Of a stretch of DNA of 64,000 nt, positions 1-9,486 are shown piece after piece; the first letter of the stretch is position 1; the number at the start of each line of letters is the position of its first letter. The translations under genes and the position numbers were made by a program. This DNA comes from Methylotenera_A sp963701715. GTDB lineage: Bacteria; Pseudomonadota; Gammaproteobacteria; Burkholderiales; Methylophilaceae. Location of the stretch: NCBI GenBank assembly GCA_963701715.1, contig CAVPAX010000006.1:329388-393387 (forward strand). The letters run 5' to 3'. The notes beneath the pieces are model-generated. The model was not told the origin of the DNA. It ran no database searches and saw only the letters and a list, made by a program, of their open reading frames with translations.

Positions 1-344
1 CGGTGGAGCAGCGCGTACCTTATCTTGCCTTTCAGCCTAGTAGTGTGACAGATATGCCGATATTGCCTATTAGCGAAATCAACAGTGCCTATTATTTACG
101 CCTGCGTGCAAGTGATAAGCCGGGCGTATTGGCGGGAGTGACTAAGATTTTAGCTGACCGCAATATTTCGATTGATGCGATGCTGCAAAAAGAGCCGGAT
201 GACAACGAAACGGAAGCTGACATTGTAATTTTGACGCATGTGACTGTTGAAAAAAACATGGATGCCGGAATTGCCGAAATTGAAGCTTTGCCTGCGATAG
301 TAGGTAAAGTGATCAAGTTGCGCATGGAAGATCTAAGTCGTTAA
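1..344 (+). CDS. hom: Homoserine dehydrogenase, C-terminal part (5' partial)
   Basis: Only the last ~114 codons are present; the reading frame is open to the left edge, so the gene starts outside the window. The visible part is a C-terminal ACT domain, with YYLRLRASDKPGVLAGVT and a following segment on ILADRNISIDAML, the usual regulatory tail of long homoserine dehydrogenases (NAD(P)-dependent reduction of aspartate semialdehyde to homoserine). ACT domains of this family bind threonine for feedback inhibition (family knowledge). thrC follows 19 bp downstream on the same strand, which supports the hom-thrC assignment. The catalytic domains cannot be checked here. Confidence 0.9.
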   Translation, partial: VEQRVPYLAFQPSSVTDMPILPISEINSAYYLRLRASDKPGVLAGVTKILADRNISIDAMLQKEPDDNETEADIVILTHVTVEKNMDAGIAEIEALPAIVGKVIKLRMEDLSR

Positions 345-363
345 TTATTAAAGTTAATATTGC

Positions 364-1785
364 ATGAAATATATTTCTACTCGAGGGCAATCACCTGCGC
401 TAAGCTTTAGCGAAATTTTATTGGGTGGCCTAGCGCCAGATGGCGGATTGTATCTGCCAGAAACTTACCCGCAATTCTCAGATGCTGATTTAACCGCCAT
501 GCGCGGCATGAATTACTGCGATTTGGCATTTGCCATCCTAAGCCGGCTGATTGATGACATACCTGCCGCAGACCTAAAAGTGATTATCGATAAGACTTAC
601 CGTGCTGATGTTTACGGTTTTACGCGCAAAGGGCAAGATGCTAAAGACATCACGCCCACACTTAAATTAGAGGATAATTTGTATCTGCTTTCGCTTTCTA
701 ACGGCCCTACATTGGCATTTAAAGACATGGCGATGCAGTTGCTAGGCAATTTGTTTGAGTATGTGTTGGCAAAAAAAGGTGAAACCACCAATATTTTGGG
801 AGCAACATCTGGCGATACGGGCAGCGCGGCGGAATACGCGATGCGCGGAAAAAAAGGCGTGCGTGTGTTTATGCTGTCGCCATATCAAAAAATGAGCCGC
901 TTTCAAACTGCACAGATGTTCAGCCTGCAAGATGACAATATCTTCAATATCGCGGTAAAGGGTGTGTTTGACGATTGTCAGGACATAGTGAAAGCAGTTT
1001 CTAATGACGCTGCGTTCAAAGCCAAATATAAAATCGGCGCGGTGAATTCTATCAACTGGGGGCGCATCGTCGCTCAGGTGGTGTATTACTTTAAAGGTTA
1101 TTTCGCAGTCACAAGCAGCAATAGTCAAAAAGTGAGTTTTGCCGTACCTTCTGGCAATTTTGGCAATGTGTGTGCCGGCCATATTGCACGCATGATGGGC
1201 TTGCCTATAGACAAGCTAATTGTGGCAACCAATGAAAATGATGTGCTGGATGAATTCTTTAAAACAGGGGTATATCGTCCGCGCGGCTCTGCTAATACAT
1301 ATCACACATCCAGCCCTTCCATGGATATCAGCAAGGCTTCTAACTTTGAGCGATTTGTATTTGATCTGGTTGGCAGGGATGGCGGTAAGATACGTGAGTT
1401 ATGGGCGAGTGTCGATAGGGGCGGTGCTTTTGAGATTAAAGAATTAATGTCAGAAGTGCGTGCGTTCGGCTTTGTGTCAGGCAGCAGCAATCATGTGAAT
1501 CGCATGCAAACGATCCGTAAAACTAAATCGAAATATGGTGTTGTGATAGACACGCATACTGCAGATGGCCTCAAAGTTGCGCTGGAGTATTTCGATAAAT
1601 CCGAGCCTATGGTCGTACTGGAAACCGCACTTCCAGCCAAGTTCGAGGATGCAATTATAGAAGCTTTGGGTGAAACACCGGAACGGCCTGAAAGTTTGAA
1701 TAATATTGAAAATTTACCTCAAAATTTTACCGTGATGGATGCAGATGTAACGGCGATAAAAGATTTTATAGTGAAGCACACATAA
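364..1785 (+). CDS. thrC: Threonine synthase
   Basis: 473 aa, the length of the long (E. coli/yeast-like) threonine synthase class. It converts O-phosphohomoserine to threonine using PLP. The PLP lysine is K120 in the motif GPTLAFKDMAMQ; the phosphate-binding ATSGDTGSAA follows. An N-terminal MKYISTRGQ and PDGGLYLPE are typical of the family. It lies 19 bp after hom and 13 bp before thyA, so a hom-thrC-thyA-folA transcript is likely. The frame is intact for its full length. Confidence 0.96.
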   Translation: MKYISTRGQSPALSFSEILLGGLAPDGGLYLPETYPQFSDADLTAMRGMNYCDLAFAILSRLIDDIPAADLKVIIDKTYRADVYGFTRKGQDAKDITPTLKLEDNLYLLSLSNGPTLAFKDMAMQLLGNLFEYVLAKKGETTNILGATSGDTGSAAEYAMRGKKGVRVFMLSPYQKMSRFQTAQMFSLQDDNIFNIAVKGVFDDCQDIVKAVSNDAAFKAKYKIGAVNSINWGRIVAQVVYYFKGYFAVTSSNSQKVSFAVPSGNFGNVCAGHIARMMGLPIDKLIVATNENDVLDEFFKTGVYRPRGSANTYHTSSPSMDISKASNFERFVFDLVGRDGGKIRELWASVDRGGAFEIKELMSEVRAFGFVSGSSNHVNRMQTIRKTKSKYGVVIDTHTADGLKVALEYFDKSEPMVVLETALPAKFEDAIIEALGETPERPESLNNIENLPQNFTVMDADVTAIKDFIVKHT

Positions 1786-1798
1786 AATAGGCCATGAT

Positions 1799-2589
1799 AT
1801 GAAGCAATATACTGATTTGATGCGCCATGTGTTGGCGAAAGGACATAAGAAAGAGGATCGCACCGGAACAGGTACGCTTTCTGTATTCGGCTATCAGATG
1901 CGCTTTAATCTAGCAGAAGGCTTTCCGCTACTCACCACTAAAAAAGTCCATCTCAAATCCATCATTCATGAGTTGCTATGGTTTTTGCAGGGCAGACACC
2001 AATATCGCTATCTCAAAGAAAATGGTGTAAATATTTGGGATGAGTGGGCAGATGAGGATGGCAATCTGGGCCCGGTATATGGCTATCAGTGGCGTAATTG
2101 GCCTAAGTCGGATGGTACACTATCGACCAGATTTCAGATGTGAATGCAATTAAGCAAACTCCCGATTCACGCCGGCTGATCGTTTCTGCCTGGAATGTAG
2201 CGGAGGTGGATCAAATGGAGCTACCACCATGCCATGCCTTTTTCCAGTTTTACGTTTCAGATGGGAAATTCACTTGCCAACTTTATCAGCGTAGTGCGGA
2301 TATATTCCTTGGCGTACCTTTCAATATTGCCTCATACGCGTTACTTACTATGATGGTTGCGCAAGTATGTGGCCTGCAACTAGGTGATTTTGTGCATACC
2401 TTCGGCGATGCCCATATCTACACGAATCACATGGAGCAAGTGCAGGAACAGCTTTCACGAGACCATCGTGCTTTACCACTGATGAAAATTAACCCGGATG
2501 TTAAAGATATTTTCAGCTTTAAGTACGAGGACTTTACCTTAGAAAACTACGATCCACACCCTGCTATTAAAGGCGCTGTGGCTGTGTAA
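1799..2589 (+). pseudogene. thyA: Thymidylate synthase, frame-disrupted
   Basis: Two open frames (1799-2143 and about 2122-2589) together give a complete ThyA of ~264 aa, from MKQYTDLM to DPHPAIKGAVAV. It methylates dUMP to dTMP using methylene-THF. The active-site region LPPCHAFFQFYV and RRLIVSAWN are in the second part. At least one base is missing at 2114-2121, where GDG(T) should lead into IDQISDVNAIKQ. A second pair of compensating indels (an extra A near 1994, a missing base near 2008) turns the expected DTNIAYL into RHQYRYL. The next gene, folA, overlaps the stop. Because thyA is normally essential and everything else is conserved, I think sequence errors are likelier than true loss; a real pseudogene cannot be excluded. 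Confidence 0.85.
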
Positions 2590-3071
2590 TGGCGGGTTTA
2601 TCACTCATTGTTGCCATGGCAAAGAATCAAGTCATTGGTGTCAACAATGCACTGCCATGGCATCTGCCTGAAGATTTGAAGCGTTTTAGAACGCTTACCA
2701 TGGGACATCACATCATCATGGGGCGCAAGACTTACGAATCGCTAGGACGATTGTTACCGGGACGCACTACAGTGATAGTGACGAGAAATAGGGCGTATAA
2801 ATTAGAGGGTGCGTTGATTGCCAATTCGCTAGAAATGGCAATTGATCTATGTAAAGATGATACAGAACCCTTTTTAATTGGTGGTGCAGAGCTATACAAA
2901 GAGGGTTTGAAGCATGCAACTAAGCTCTACCTTACAAAAGTAAATGCTGAATTTTCAGGGGATGCATTTTTTGAGGATATAGATTCTAATCACTGGATGT
3001 TAGTCGAAAAAAAAGACCACGTCTCATCTAGTGGCCTTGAATATAGTGATTTAATATATATTAGGAATTAG
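2589..3071 (+). CDS. folA: Dihydrofolate reductase
   Basis: 160 aa, normal for bacterial DHFR, which regenerates tetrahydrofolate with NADPH after the thymidylate synthase reaction. Visible motifs: SLIVAMAKNQVIGVNNALPWHLPEDL at the N-terminus (Met20-loop W and the catalytic acidic residue), IMGRKTYESLGRLLPGRT for the cofactor site, and FLIGGAELY. Its ATG overlaps the thyA stop by one base (TAATG), the usual translational coupling of thyA-folA. It ends one base before the convergent decarboxylase gene ends, with no terminator between. Confidence 0.96.
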   Translation: MAGLSLIVAMAKNQVIGVNNALPWHLPEDLKRFRTLTMGHHIIMGRKTYESLGRLLPGRTTVIVTRNRAYKLEGALIANSLEMAIDLCKDDTEPFLIGGAELYKEGLKHATKLYLTKVNAEFSGDAFFEDIDSNHWMLVEKKDHVSSSGLEYSDLIYIRN

Positions 3072-5312
3072 TTATTTTTCTACACAGTCCACGTAATAGA
3101 CCGCCTTACCATCCACAATTTCTTTTACCAGACCATGATTATCTGTCTCAAATCCTGGAAATTTTTCGTTAAATTCGCGTGCGAACTTGAGATAGTTCAC
3201 TATCACTTTGTTAAAGCGCTCGCCTGGGATTAATAACGGAATACCTGGAGGATAAGGTGTTAAGAGTACGGCGGTAACGCGGCCCTCTAAATCATCAATT
3301 GATACTCGGTCTATCTTACGATGTGCCATTTTAGCGAATGCATCGGTTGGCTTCATAGCAGGTACCATATCAGATAAATACATCTCTGTAGTTAAACGTG
3401 CTACATCGTTGGCTTTATATACGGTATGAATTTGGTCACATAAATCACGTAAACCAATTTTCTCATAGCGTGGCTGTTTTTGAACGAACTCAGGCAGCAC
3501 CTTCCAAAGGGGTTGATTCTTGTCGTAGTCATCTTTAAATTGCTGCAGAGCTGCCACCATGGTGTTCCAACGGCCTTTGGTAATGCCAATGGTGAACATG
3601 ATGAAGAATGAGTAAAGCCCGGTTTTTTCAACAATCACGCCATGTTCTGCCAAGTATTTGGTGACGATTGCAGCAGGAATGCCAAACTTGTCTGAGAAGT
3701 CACCTTTAATGTCCAAGCCAGGCGTAATAATGGTCGCTTTGATTGGATCTAGCATATTAAATCCAGGTGCCAGATCGCCAAAGTCATGCCAAGCCTCGTT
3801 AGCCTTTAGCATCCATGCATCGCGCTCTTCCAGACCTTCTTCAGACAAATCATCCGGACCCCAGACTTTGAACCACCAGTCTGTGCCCCATTCTTCGTCC
3901 ACTTTGCGCATGGCACGACGGAAGTCCAAAGCTTCCATAAGTGATTCTTCCACTAGAACAGTACCGCCAGGAGCCTCCATCATGGCCGCAGCTACGTCGC
4001 AGCTGGCAATAATCGAATATTGCGGGCTGGTAGAGGTGTGCATCAGATACGCTTCGTTGAATACATCCCGGTCTAAATGGTTATTCTCAGCATCTTGCAC
4101 TAAAATTTGCGATGCCTGACTTAAACCAGCAAGCAGTTTGTGGGTAGACTGAGTTGAAAATACCATGCTTTCCTTACAGCGTGGGCGCTCTGCACCTATC
4201 GCATGATAATCACCATAAAAGTCATGGAATGTTGCATGTGGCAGCCATGCCTCATCGAAATGCAGTGTGTCGATTTTGCCATCAAGCATTTCTTTGATCT
4301 CTTCTACGTTATATAACACTCCGTCGTAGGTAGACTGCGTAATCGTCAGTACGCGCGGTTTGGCTTTTTTATCAATAATAAACGGGTTGCGATCGATTTT
4401 CTTTTGAATGTTTTCCCAGGAAAATTCGGATTTTGGAATTGGTCCGATAATGCCAAAATGGTTGCGGGTTGGCATTAAGAATACAGGAATCGCCCCTGTC
4501 ATAATGATGGAATGCAATACAGACTTATGGCAGTTACGGTCAACTACGACAATGTCTCCTGGCGCTACAGTACTATTCCATACGATTTTATTGGATGTTG
4601 AGGTGCCGTTTGTCACAAAGTACAGGTGATCACAGTTAAAAATGCGGGCAGCGTTACGTTCTGATGCCGCAACTGGGCCTGTGTGGTCAAGTAGTTGGCC
4701 AAGTTCATCAACTGCGTTACACACGTCTGCACGCAGCATATTTTCACCAAAAAACTGATGAAACATTTGTCCTACTGGCGATTTTAAAAACGCTACGCCA
4801 CCCGAATGGCCTGGGCAATGCCAGGAGTATGAGCCATCGGCCGCATAGTGAGTAAGTGCCTTAAAGAATGGCGGAGGCAGGCTATCTAGATAAGCCTTGG
4901 CTTCACGAATAATCAGTCGAGCCACAAATTCCGGAGTGTCTTCATTCATGTGAATAAAGCCATGCAACTCGCGTAATACATCGTTGGGGATATGGCGGGA
5001 GGTGCGGGTTTCACCATGCAGGAAAATAGGGATTTCTTCATTACGATAACGGATTTCAGTTACAAACTTACGTAATTGCTCGATAGCTTCTGGTTTTTCT
5101 TCAACGATTTCCTCATCGTCAATCGATAGAATGAATGCGGACGCCCGGCTTTGCTGTTGTGCGAACGATGTCAGATCGCCATAACTGGTAACGCCAAGTA
5201 CCTCAAAGCCTTCATCTTCTATGGCTTTAGCAAGCACGCGAATACCTAAACCAGAAGAGTTTTCTGAGCGAAAGTCCTCGTCAATAATGACAACAGGGAA
5301 ACGGAATTTCAT
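3072..5312 (-). CDS. Orn/Lys/Arg decarboxylase, AdiA-like
   Basis: 746 aa PLP fold-type I decarboxylase with the full three-part layout of enterobacterial AdiA/LdcI/SpeC: an N-terminal receiver-like wing domain (about 1-130), the PLP domain (about 150-560) and a C-terminal domain. The PLP-binding lysine is K392 in STQSTHKLLAGLSQAS; the cofactor aspartate is D353 in HFDEAW. The closest remembered relative is E. coli arginine decarboxylase AdiA (HFDEAW, VVVDRNCHKS, PPGIPLL), but arginine versus lysine cannot be fixed from sequence alone. No antiporter gene (adiC/cadB-like) is adjacent, so a biosynthetic (polyamine) role is as possible as acid resistance. RBS AAGGA lies just before the ATG; dcd is 29 bp upstream on the same strand. 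Confidence 0.85.
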   Translation of the reverse strand: MKFRFPVVIIDEDFRSENSSGLGIRVLAKAIEDEGFEVLGVTSYGDLTSFAQQQSRASAFILSIDDEEIVEEKPEAIEQLRKFVTEIRYRNEEIPIFLHGETRTSRHIPNDVLRELHGFIHMNEDTPEFVARLIIREAKAYLDSLPPPFFKALTHYAADGSYSWHCPGHSGGVAFLKSPVGQMFHQFFGENMLRADVCNAVDELGQLLDHTGPVAASERNAARIFNCDHLYFVTNGTSTSNKIVWNSTVAPGDIVVVDRNCHKSVLHSIIMTGAIPVFLMPTRNHFGIIGPIPKSEFSWENIQKKIDRNPFIIDKKAKPRVLTITQSTYDGVLYNVEEIKEMLDGKIDTLHFDEAWLPHATFHDFYGDYHAIGAERPRCKESMVFSTQSTHKLLAGLSQASQILVQDAENNHLDRDVFNEAYLMHTSTSPQYSIIASCDVAAAMMEAPGGTVLVEESLMEALDFRRAMRKVDEEWGTDWWFKVWGPDDLSEEGLEERDAWMLKANEAWHDFGDLAPGFNMLDPIKATIITPGLDIKGDFSDKFGIPAAIVTKYLAEHGVIVEKTGLYSFFIMFTIGITKGRWNTMVAALQQFKDDYDKNQPLWKVLPEFVQKQPRYEKIGLRDLCDQIHTVYKANDVARLTTEMYLSDMVPAMKPTDAFAKMAHRKIDRVSIDDLEGRVTAVLLTPYPPGIPLLIPGERFNKVIVNYLKFAREFNEKFPGFETDNHGLVKEIVDGKAVYYVDCVEK

Positions 5313-5341
5313 TAAATTTCCTTAATTAAATCTCTGGCCTA

Positions 5342-5917
5342 TCAAATTTTAGGCAAAGTAACGCCAACTTGGCCTTGATACTTGCCACCACGATCTTTAT
5401 AGCTGGTTTCGCACACATCATCTTCATCAGCTTCAAAAAACAGTACTTGCGCACAGCCTTCATTTGCATAAATTTTTGCTGGCAATGGTGTTGTGTTACT
5501 GAACTCAAGGGTGACATAGCCTTCCCATTCAGGCTCAAACGGGGTGACATTCACAATGATGCCGCAACGTGCATAAGTTGATTTACCTAAACATATCGTC
5601 AATACATTACGTGGAATGCGGAAGTACTCTACAGTGCGCGCCAATGCGAATGAGTTGGGCGGGATGATACAGTAATCTGCATTCACTTCGACAAACGAAT
5701 TCGGGTCAAAGTTTTTAGGATCAACTATGGTACTGTTGAGGTTAGTGAACAACTTAAATTCTTTTGAGCAGCGAATGTCGTAACCGTAACTGGAGGTGCC
5801 GTAAGAAACAAGGCGTTGTCCATCCGCTGACATCTTAACTTGTCCAGGTTCAAAGGGTTCTATCATGCCGTGTTGCTCTGCCATGCGGCGTATCCATTTG
5901 TCTGATTTGATGCTCAT
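5342..5917 (-). CDS. dcd: dCTP deaminase
   Basis: 191 aa, matching the proteobacterial dCTP deaminase that makes dUTP from dCTP and so feeds dTMP synthesis. Characteristic segments are SSYGYDIRCSKEFKLF, the DPKNFDPNSF loop, LGKSTYARCGIIVNVTPFEPEWEG and the catalytic-glutamate strand TLEFSNTTPLPAKIYANEGCAQ. It precedes the decarboxylase gene on the minus strand and is separated from upstream zwf by a strong terminator hairpin. Confidence 0.96.
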   Translation of the reverse strand: MSIKSDKWIRRMAEQHGMIEPFEPGQVKMSADGQRLVSYGTSSYGYDIRCSKEFKLFTNLNSTIVDPKNFDPNSFVEVNADYCIIPPNSFALARTVEYFRIPRNVLTICLGKSTYARCGIIVNVTPFEPEWEGYVTLEFSNTTPLPAKIYANEGCAQVLFFEADEDDVCETSYKDRGGKYQGQVGVTLPKI

Positions 5918-5931
5918 AACTTTGCCCTAAA

Positions 5932-5969
5932 ATTAAAAAATAATGCCCAATGTTTAACTTGGGCATTAT
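5932..5969 (-). terminator. Intrinsic terminator after zwf
   Basis: An 11-bp perfect stem (ATAATGCCCAA at 5940-5950 paired with TTGGGCATTAT at 5959-5969) with an 8-nt loop. Read on the minus strand it is followed by TTTTTT, so it ends the gnd-zwf transcript just before dcd. Confidence 0.85.
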
Positions 5970-5998
5970 AAAGTGCTTGGATTGATTATGTTGAAAAA

Positions 5999-7504
5999 TT
6001 AGTGTTTATCGCCGCCAAGTTCAATGCTATAGCGCCAGAATTGATCTTGCGATTCAAAAATGACACTCGATTCTTCAGGGTCGCGGTTGCCGGCACGATA
6101 TTGATGCAGTGGTGATTTGTCTTCCGCCCATGCTTTCACGATTGGGTCTACTAGACGCCATTGAGCCTCGACCTCGCTAATATGAAGGTATTGTGATGGA
6201 TCGCCTTCCATGAGGTTAAGCATCAATGTTTCGTAAGAGTCGATGGTTTCATCGTCTTTTTGACGTTGCGGCGCATCAATGCTTAAGGTGCGGGTAGCAA
6301 TGTCTAAGCCTGGAATTTTTGACTCGATTTCCAGCTTGATGCATTCACGAGGCTGAATGTTGATGCTGAGCCAGTTTTGATGTTGGCCTTCAACCAATAG
6401 CATCGGCGCTTTTTTGAAACGGACAGAAATCGCCGTGTTGCCTTCGTGCATACGCTTACCTGTACGCACATAGAAGGGCACCCCTTGCCAACGCGGATTA
6501 TCGATAAATAGCTTAACTGCTGCGTAGGTCTCAGTGTGGCTAGATTCCACACCATCACGCTTAAGCTCCTCTAAATAACCATGTACATTTTCACCGTGAC
6601 CATCAGCCACACAGACACGGCCAGCTGCATATTGCGCACGAAATGCCTGTTTATTCAGGTTTTTTACATCGACAGGGCGGATGGATTGCAGTAGTTTGAT
6701 TTTTTCTGTACGGATGCTTTCGGGTCGAAAATCTTCTGGCTTTTCCATTGCAGTCACTGCTAGCGTTTGCAATAGATGGCTTTGGAACATATCACGCAAC
6801 GCACCTGTTGCATCGTAAAAAGTAGTGCGGTCGCCGACGCCTAGAATTTCGTTATTGGTGATTTGCACATGGTCAATATGTTCTTTATTCCAAAGAGGCT
6901 CAAATATGGCATTCGTAAAACGTGTGAGCATAATCCCTTGCACCGCTGATTTACCTAAATAATGGTCGATACGGTAAATCTGACTTTCTTTTAAGTGCTT
7001 GGTGATTTTGCTTTGCAAGTCTTGCGCGCTTGGTAAATCAGTGCCGAATGGTTTTTCAATCAGTACTCGACGCCAGTATTTGCTTTCATCCAGCAAGCCC
7101 ACGCCTGAGAGCTGCTCTACAACGGGCGCAAAATCGGTTGGGCGGACGGATAGAAAGTAAGCCAGGTTCTGAGGAAATGTTTTTTCATCGGATATTTTGG
7201 CTTGCAGTTTTTTAAATGCATCAGGATCGGTAGGTGGGTTTGCATGATAATGATTACGCGCTATAAAGCGTTCAAAGACTTTTTGATCATAGCCATTTTT
7301 GAATTTGGCATCCAGCATACCCTTGACGTCGGCTTGCCAAGCTTCGCGAGATACCTCTCCGCGACCAACAGAAAGAATTGCCATATGATCCGGCAAGCGG
7401 CCTGCCGCATCTAAACGAAATAAACCAGGCATTAACTTGATTCGAGATAAGTTGCCGCTGGCACCAAATAATACGAGGGTACATGGATCAATTTTTTTAG
7501 TCAT
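5999..7504 (-). CDS. zwf: Glucose-6-phosphate 1-dehydrogenase
   Basis: 501 aa, the normal length. It oxidises glucose-6-phosphate to 6-phosphogluconolactone. The N-terminal nucleotide site is LVLFGASGNLSRIKLMPGLF; the signature active-site motif RIDHYLGK is present, as are EKPFGTDLPSA and the C-terminal ECIKLEIESKIPG. It lies 26 bp downstream of gnd on the same strand, with pgl nearby, giving the complete oxidative branch. In ribulose-monophosphate methylotrophs these enzymes run the dissimilatory cycle for formaldehyde oxidation (family and pathway knowledge; the organism assignment is inferred). Confidence 0.97.
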   Translation of the reverse strand: MTKKIDPCTLVLFGASGNLSRIKLMPGLFRLDAAGRLPDHMAILSVGRGEVSREAWQADVKGMLDAKFKNGYDQKVFERFIARNHYHANPPTDPDAFKKLQAKISDEKTFPQNLAYFLSVRPTDFAPVVEQLSGVGLLDESKYWRRVLIEKPFGTDLPSAQDLQSKITKHLKESQIYRIDHYLGKSAVQGIMLTRFTNAIFEPLWNKEHIDHVQITNNEILGVGDRTTFYDATGALRDMFQSHLLQTLAVTAMEKPEDFRPESIRTEKIKLLQSIRPVDVKNLNKQAFRAQYAAGRVCVADGHGENVHGYLEELKRDGVESSHTETYAAVKLFIDNPRWQGVPFYVRTGKRMHEGNTAISVRFKKAPMLLVEGQHQNWLSINIQPRECIKLEIESKIPGLDIATRTLSIDAPQRQKDDETIDSYETLMLNLMEGDPSQYLHISEVEAQWRLVDPIVKAWAEDKSPLHQYRAGNRDPEESSVIFESQDQFWRYSIELGGDKH

Positions 7505-7530
7505 TTTCTATTACCTCAATTTACCAATTG

Positions 7531-8442
7531 TTATTTGGATGATTTGACGGCATGCCCACCAAAGGCATTACGCATCATTGAAAGCAGTTTATAACTGTAA
7601 CCGTCGTTTTCCTGCGATGCAAAGCGCATTTGCAATGCCAGAGTAAGCACCGGTGCAGCTACGCCCTGTTCTACGGCCTCAACGACTGTCCAGCGGCCTT
7701 CACCAGAGTCAGCCACGTAAGGCGCAACACCATCCAGGGTTTGGTCAGTCTTGAGAGATTCTGCAGTTAGATCCAGCAGCCAGCTGCGCACCACAGAACC
7801 ATGACGCCATAGCTCGGTGATTTGTGCCAAGTCCAGATTGAATTCTTCTTTTCCCTTGATTAGATCCAATCCTTCAGCCATCGCTTGCATCATGCCGTAT
7901 TCAATACCATTGTGAATCATTTTGGTGAAGTGGCCGCTGCCAACAGGGCCGACATGCGCCCATCCACGGTGTGCTGCCGGGGCAAGTGCTTTGAGTATCG
8001 GCGTGACGACCTCTGCCACTTCTTTGGTTGCACCTACCATGAGGCAGTAGCCGTTATCCAGACCCCATACGCCGCCAGAGGTGCCGGAATCCATAAAGCC
8101 GATGCCATGTTCAGCTAGCATTGCGCCGCGACGCTGACTGTGTTTGTAGTTGGAGTTGCCGCCATCGACAATAATGTCGCCTTTATTCAGCATAGGGATT
8201 AATTCTTTGATCTGTTTTTCGGTGATCTCGCCGGCAGGCAACATCATCCAGATGATTCTTTGGCCTTCTAATTGGTTGACTGCGTCCTGTACCGAGGTCG
8301 CAGGAATTAGCCCTTCTTTTTCTACCAGATTGTTGACAAAGTCTTTATTGAAATCGAAACCAACTACTTCTATTTTGTGACGCAGCAAACGGGCGGCCAT
8401 GTTGCCACCCATCTTGCCTAAACCTAACATTGCTAATTTCAT
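7531..8442 (-). CDS. gnd: 6-phosphogluconate dehydrogenase, short NAD-type
   Basis: 303 aa, much shorter than the ~470-aa E. coli enzyme and matching the YqeC/GndA short class. It decarboxylates 6-phosphogluconate to ribulose-5-phosphate. Rossmann motif GLGKMGGNMAARLL is followed by VVGFDFN; the aspartate after the second strand, in place of the Asn-Arg of NADP enzymes, suggests NAD preference (inference). DGGNSNYKHSQRR and KMIHNGIEYGMMQA carry the substrate-binding and catalytic Lys/Asn residues. It is first gene of the gnd-zwf pair. Confidence 0.95.
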   Translation of the reverse strand: MKLAMLGLGKMGGNMAARLLRHKIEVVGFDFNKDFVNNLVEKEGLIPATSVQDAVNQLEGQRIIWMMLPAGEITEKQIKELIPMLNKGDIIVDGGNSNYKHSQRRGAMLAEHGIGFMDSGTSGGVWGLDNGYCLMVGATKEVAEVVTPILKALAPAAHRGWAHVGPVGSGHFTKMIHNGIEYGMMQAMAEGLDLIKGKEEFNLDLAQITELWRHGSVVRSWLLDLTAESLKTDQTLDGVAPYVADSGEGRWTVVEAVEQGVAAPVLTLALQMRFASQENDGYSYKLLSMMRNAFGGHAVKSSK

Positions 8443-8545
8443 TGCGTTTTTTTACCTTTTATAGAGGATTATGAACCATCCACCTTGTGAGTTAGATTAA
8501 GTTCGGAAGTAAATCTTTAATACGTTGTAATAATAACTTGTAACT

Positions 8546-9337
8546 TTAGTGGCGGCTTTCCGCTGGTGCTGCATCAGTTTCTACATCAAGATCGCCCCAG
8601 CCTAGGCGGCGATTGAATAACTCGAGCAACAAGTCCCAGCTCAGTCGTGATAGCGCTGGGTCATAACGATGACCTTCATCGCGCATAAAGGCATGCTGTC
8701 CATTGAATTCATGCCAAGTAAAACGCGCGCCCACTTCTTCTAGACGGGCTTTAAGCAGATTGCGGCCTTCTAGTGGCACATGCGGGTCTTGGCGGCCCCA
8801 GATGTGCAGAAGTTCACCTTTAATTTCGCCTGCACGTTCTAATGAGTTATCATTTTTGCCTAACCCTAGTCCTTTTTTGTGAATGTCTGTGGCATAGAAA
8901 CAGGTTGTGGCCAATACGTCTGGATTCATCGCAGCGCGGAACGCAAGGTGGCCGCCGATGCAAATACCCATGACACCTAAACGTCCGGTGCAGTCTTCAC
9001 GTGATTTCAGATAATCCAGCACGGCACGTGCATCGTTATCATAGGCATCTACCGGTTTGGTGATTTTTAATTCGTTGCCGCGCGTGGTGCCGGTCTCATC
9101 GTATGCCAGCACAGTGCCTGATGGCTCATATTCGTGATAAATTTCTGGACAAGCAACGATGAAGCCGTGTCCTGCAAGCATTGCTGCGGTGCGGCGAATT
9201 GGGGCTGTTACTTGAAATATTTCTGAGAACATCAAAATCCCAGGATATTTGCCTGGTGCGGCTGGGCGGAAAATGTGGGCGCGCATTTCGCCGGTTGGCG
9301 TGTCAAGATCGACGATTTCACTGTCTTTAATTAGCAT
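8546..9337 (-). CDS. Dienelactone hydrolase family protein
   Basis: 263 aa alpha/beta hydrolase. The frame is open further upstream to 9430, but I chose the ATG at 9337 because AAGGAC sits at proper distance and the protein then starts MLIKDSEIVDLDTPTGEM as in the family. The Cys-Asp-His triad is visible: C126 in GVMGICIGGHLAF, D184 in WGRQDPHVP and H215 in NGQHAFMRDEG. Family members hydrolyse dienelactone or related esters/lactones; the true substrate is unknown. Its position between gnd and pgl makes a sugar-lactone role tempting but unsupported. Confidence 0.85.
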   Translation of the reverse strand: MLIKDSEIVDLDTPTGEMRAHIFRPAAPGKYPGILMFSEIFQVTAPIRRTAAMLAGHGFIVACPEIYHEYEPSGTVLAYDETGTTRGNELKITKPVDAYDNDARAVLDYLKSREDCTGRLGVMGICIGGHLAFRAAMNPDVLATTCFYATDIHKKGLGLGKNDNSLERAGEIKGELLHIWGRQDPHVPLEGRNLLKARLEEVGARFTWHEFNGQHAFMRDEGHRYDPALSRLSWDLLLELFNRRLGWGDLDVETDAAPAESRH

Positions 9338-9486
9338 GTTTATTGTCCTTTTACGTAACCTAATATGATAATGCATGGCAGCCTTTACACACAATGACTT
9401 GGTGTAAAAAAGCATAAAAAAGCGTGACAATTCCTGTTATTTCGTGTCAAATTCGGCCTGAATTTTCATAAGATTATTTAAGAAAC

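Noticed and set aside
3658..4119. Plus-strand open frame of ~153 codons inside the decarboxylase gene
   Set aside because: Antisense shadow of a well-conserved gene; sequence is Ser/Pro-rich with no recognisable domain.
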